DNA of 8,359 nucleotides. Origin: Spirochaetaceae bacterium (GTDB lineage Bacteria > Spirochaetota > Spirochaetia > SZUA-6 > RPPD01). The position numbers were made by a program, and so were the translations under genes. The DNA lies in contig RPPD01000074.1 of NCBI GenBank assembly GCA_003818675.1, forward strand, positions 1-8,359. Reading direction: 5' to 3'. Below are positions 6,760-8,359 of the stretch, piece after piece; the stretch's first letter is position 1; every line of letters begins with the position of its first letter. The notes under the pieces are model-generated. The model was not told the DNA's origin. It saw only the letters and a program-made list of their open reading frames with translations, and searched no databases.

Positions 6760-6809
6760 CAACCTGCAATATTCAAACAGACTTGATATCTGTCTTCACG
6801 CCCGTTTTA

Positions 6810-8359
6810 TTATAGCAATCCTGACAGTTTTTCCTTGATGAATACAGATTTTTCCTTGAGTCCAATTGAACCCGTTTTCAGGAATATGCAGGCCGGTTCA
6901 TGACTGTTGAGAAATACTTTCCCGCCGCTTTCCCTGATAAGCCTCATCACCTTGTCAGCACTGATTTGGGAAACGCGCAGAAACTCTATCCTCGCCTGAC
7001 CCTGCTTTTCCCGCAATGACTTTATGCCGAGTTTCTTGCACAGTATGCGGATCTCCGCTATGGAAAGAATGCTTGACAGTTCCTCTGGCATGGGTCCGAA
7101 TCTGTCCTCGATTCCCGTATAGACACGATCAAAATCTTCAGGCGTTGTTATTGATGCGATCTGCTTGTATGTCTCCATCTTTTCAAGGGGTTCTGTAATA
7201 TATGAATCAGGCATGAATCCCGAATATTCAAGTTCCAGATAAAGCTCGTCCATCCGGTCTTCATCAACTTTTCCCTCAAGTTCACGCACCTTTTCATTCA
7301 AAAGTTTGACGTACATCTCAAAACCAACAGCCAGGATGTCCCCATGTTGCTGGGCGCCCAAAATATTGCCCGCACCGCGCATCTCAAGGTCCTTCATGGC
7401 AATCTTGAACCCGGAACCCAGTTCCGTATGGTCTGAGATGATCTTGAGCCTCTTGGCGGCCTTTTCTGTAAGCGCATGCGACTCGGGATAAAGCAGGTAT
7501 GCAAAGGCCGGCAGATCGCTCCTGCCCACCCTTCCACGCAACTGGTAGAGCTGTGAAATGCCAAACAGATCCGCCCTGTCGATGATGATTGTATTCACAT
7601 TCGGGATGTCTATCCCGTTCTCAATGATGGCAGTTGAAATGAGGATATGGTAATTTCCGTGTATGAAATCATGCATGATCACTTCAAGCTCATCCCCTGT
7701 GAGTTTTCCATGGGCAACAGCTATGCGCAGATGCGGAAAAAGCCTCGAAAGCAATGAGGCCGGAATGTGAATGGATTCTATCCTGTTGTGGAGGAAGAAC
7801 ACCTGGCCTCCACGTTCAATTTCATGGGATATGGCCTTTTTAATAATATCCTCGTTAAACTCGGTGACAAAGGTTTCAATTGGAAGCCTGTTCTGCGGAG
7901 GTGTTGAGAGCTGGGACATGTCCCTGATCTTTACAAGCGACATGTAAAGCGTGCGCGGTATTGGAGTGGCTGTCAGGGTCAGACAGTCCACAGTAGCTTT
8001 AAGCTCCTTGATCCGCTCCTTGTGCTTTACACCAAAACGCTGTTCCTCGTCTACAACCAGAAGCCCAAGGTCCTTGAAAGCCACATCCTTCTGCAGCAGC
8101 CTGTGAGTTCCAATAACAATATCCACAGAATGGTCCGCAAGACCCTGTACAACCTTCTTCTGTTCCCTTGCCGAAACAAAGCGGGAAAGCATGGCGATTT
8201 TAACAGGGAAACCCTCAAACCTTTCTTCAAAGGTTTCAAAATGCTGTTCAACAAGAATTGTCGTGGGTGCGAGCAGGGCGGCCTGTTTCCCACTCATCAC
8301 GGCCTTGAATGCTGCCCGCAGCGCAATCTCTGTCTTGCCGTAGCCAACATCGCCGCAGA
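6810..8359 (-). CDS. mfd: Transcription-repair coupling factor Mfd, C-terminal part (N-terminus outside window)
   Basis: Only the last 515 codons of mfd are present; the frame stays open to the right edge, so the GTG at 8298-8300 is not a real start. Mfd pushes stalled RNA polymerase off DNA with its ATP-driven translocase and recruits UvrA for nucleotide excision repair. Visible in order are Walker A GDVGYGKT (8331-8354), PTTIL (motif Ia), the DEEQ Walker B box in DEEQRFGVKHKE (begins at 8051), TATPIPRT (motif III), the second RecA-like domain with AVAHGKL, ENGIDIP and QLRGRVGR (motifs IV-VI), the TRG-type motif around GSGFKIAMKDLEMRGAGNILG, and the C-terminal regulatory domain beginning near ELYLELEYSGFMPDSY. 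RecG shares the helicase motifs, but DEEQRFGVKHKE and the C-terminal domain identify Mfd. The missing part would be the UvrB-like and RNA-polymerase-interacting domains. All motor motifs look intact. Confidence 0.97.
   Translation of the reverse strand, partial: CGDVGYGKTEIALRAAFKAVMSGKQAALLAPTTILVEQHFETFEERFEGFPVKIAMLSRFVSAREQKKVVQGLADHSVDIVIGTHRLLQKDVAFKDLGLLVVDEEQRFGVKHKERIKELKATVDCLTLTATPIPRTLYMSLVKIRDMSQLSTPPQNRLPIETFVTEFNEDIIKKAISHEIERGGQVFFLHNRIESIHIPASLLSRLFPHLRIAVAHGKLTGDELEVIMHDFIHGNYHILISTAIIENGIDIPNVNTIIIDRADLFGISQLYQLRGRVGRSDLPAFAYLLYPESHALTEKAAKRLKIISDHTELGSGFKIAMKDLEMRGAGNILGAQQHGDILAVGFEMYVKLLNEKVRELEGKVDEDRMDELYLELEYSGFMPDSYITEPLEKMETYKQIASITTPEDFDRVYTGIEDRFGPMPEELSSILSIAEIRILCKKLGIKSLREKQGQARIEFLRVSQISADKVMRLIRESGGKVFLNSHEPACIFLKTGSIGLKEKSVFIKEKLSGLL

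Noticed and set aside
6775..6796. Hairpin between the convergent UPF0164 and mfd genes as a shared terminator
   Set aside because: Only 5 pairs (ACAGA/TCTGT) plus two more across a bulge, AT-rich, with no clear T-run on either side; too weak to call.
8298..8300. GTG as start codon of the mfd reading frame
   Set aside because: The frame stays open to 8359 and the upstream codons spell the Mfd Walker A motif GDVGYGKT, so the true start is outside the window.

Overview
The window looks like part of a spirochaete chromosome. The best clue is the plus-strand gene at 5536-6759, which reads as a UPF0164 protein, a FadL-like outer-membrane barrel family best known from Treponema. The signal peptides and outer-membrane proteins fit any diderm, so the phylum call is an inference resting mainly on that one gene. 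No rRNA, tRNA, CRISPR array, transposon or phage gene was seen.

Layout, left to right. Positions 1-238 hold the possible first codons of a minus-strand gene running off the left edge, a copy of the Shine-Dalgarno block used by the large transporter gene, and a perfect 11-bp hairpin. Positions 239-5350 are a tight three-gene operon on the minus strand, transcribed right to left: a 971-residue RND/MMPL-superfamily exporter, a secreted LolA-like lipid/lipoprotein carrier, and an outer-membrane beta-barrel with a DUF1302-like motif. The gaps are 15 and 9 nt. In front lies a very good sigma-70 promoter whose start point is covered by a palindrome typical of TetR-family operators. Positions 5351-5535 are this AT-rich divergent control region, which also holds a small terminator-like hairpin just ahead of the UPF0164 gene. 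The UPF0164 gene ends in a TPR motif and faces the convergent, truncated mfd gene (6810-8359, minus), of which only the C-terminal motor and regulatory half is present.

Together the three operon products would make a plausible inner membrane to periplasm to outer membrane route for a hydrophobic cargo. The proton-driven RND pump would load the LolA-like carrier, and the barrel would receive or pass on the load. The neighbouring FadL-like barrel also points to lipid traffic, but it is transcribed apart. mfd is a housekeeping DNA-repair gene with no evident link.

The most notable points are a roughly 200-residue insertion in only the second periplasmic domain of the RND protein, the operator-over-promoter arrangement with no regulator identified in the window, and the barrel-TPR fusion. 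No clearly new system is visible; the operon is a recognisable type with unusual details.
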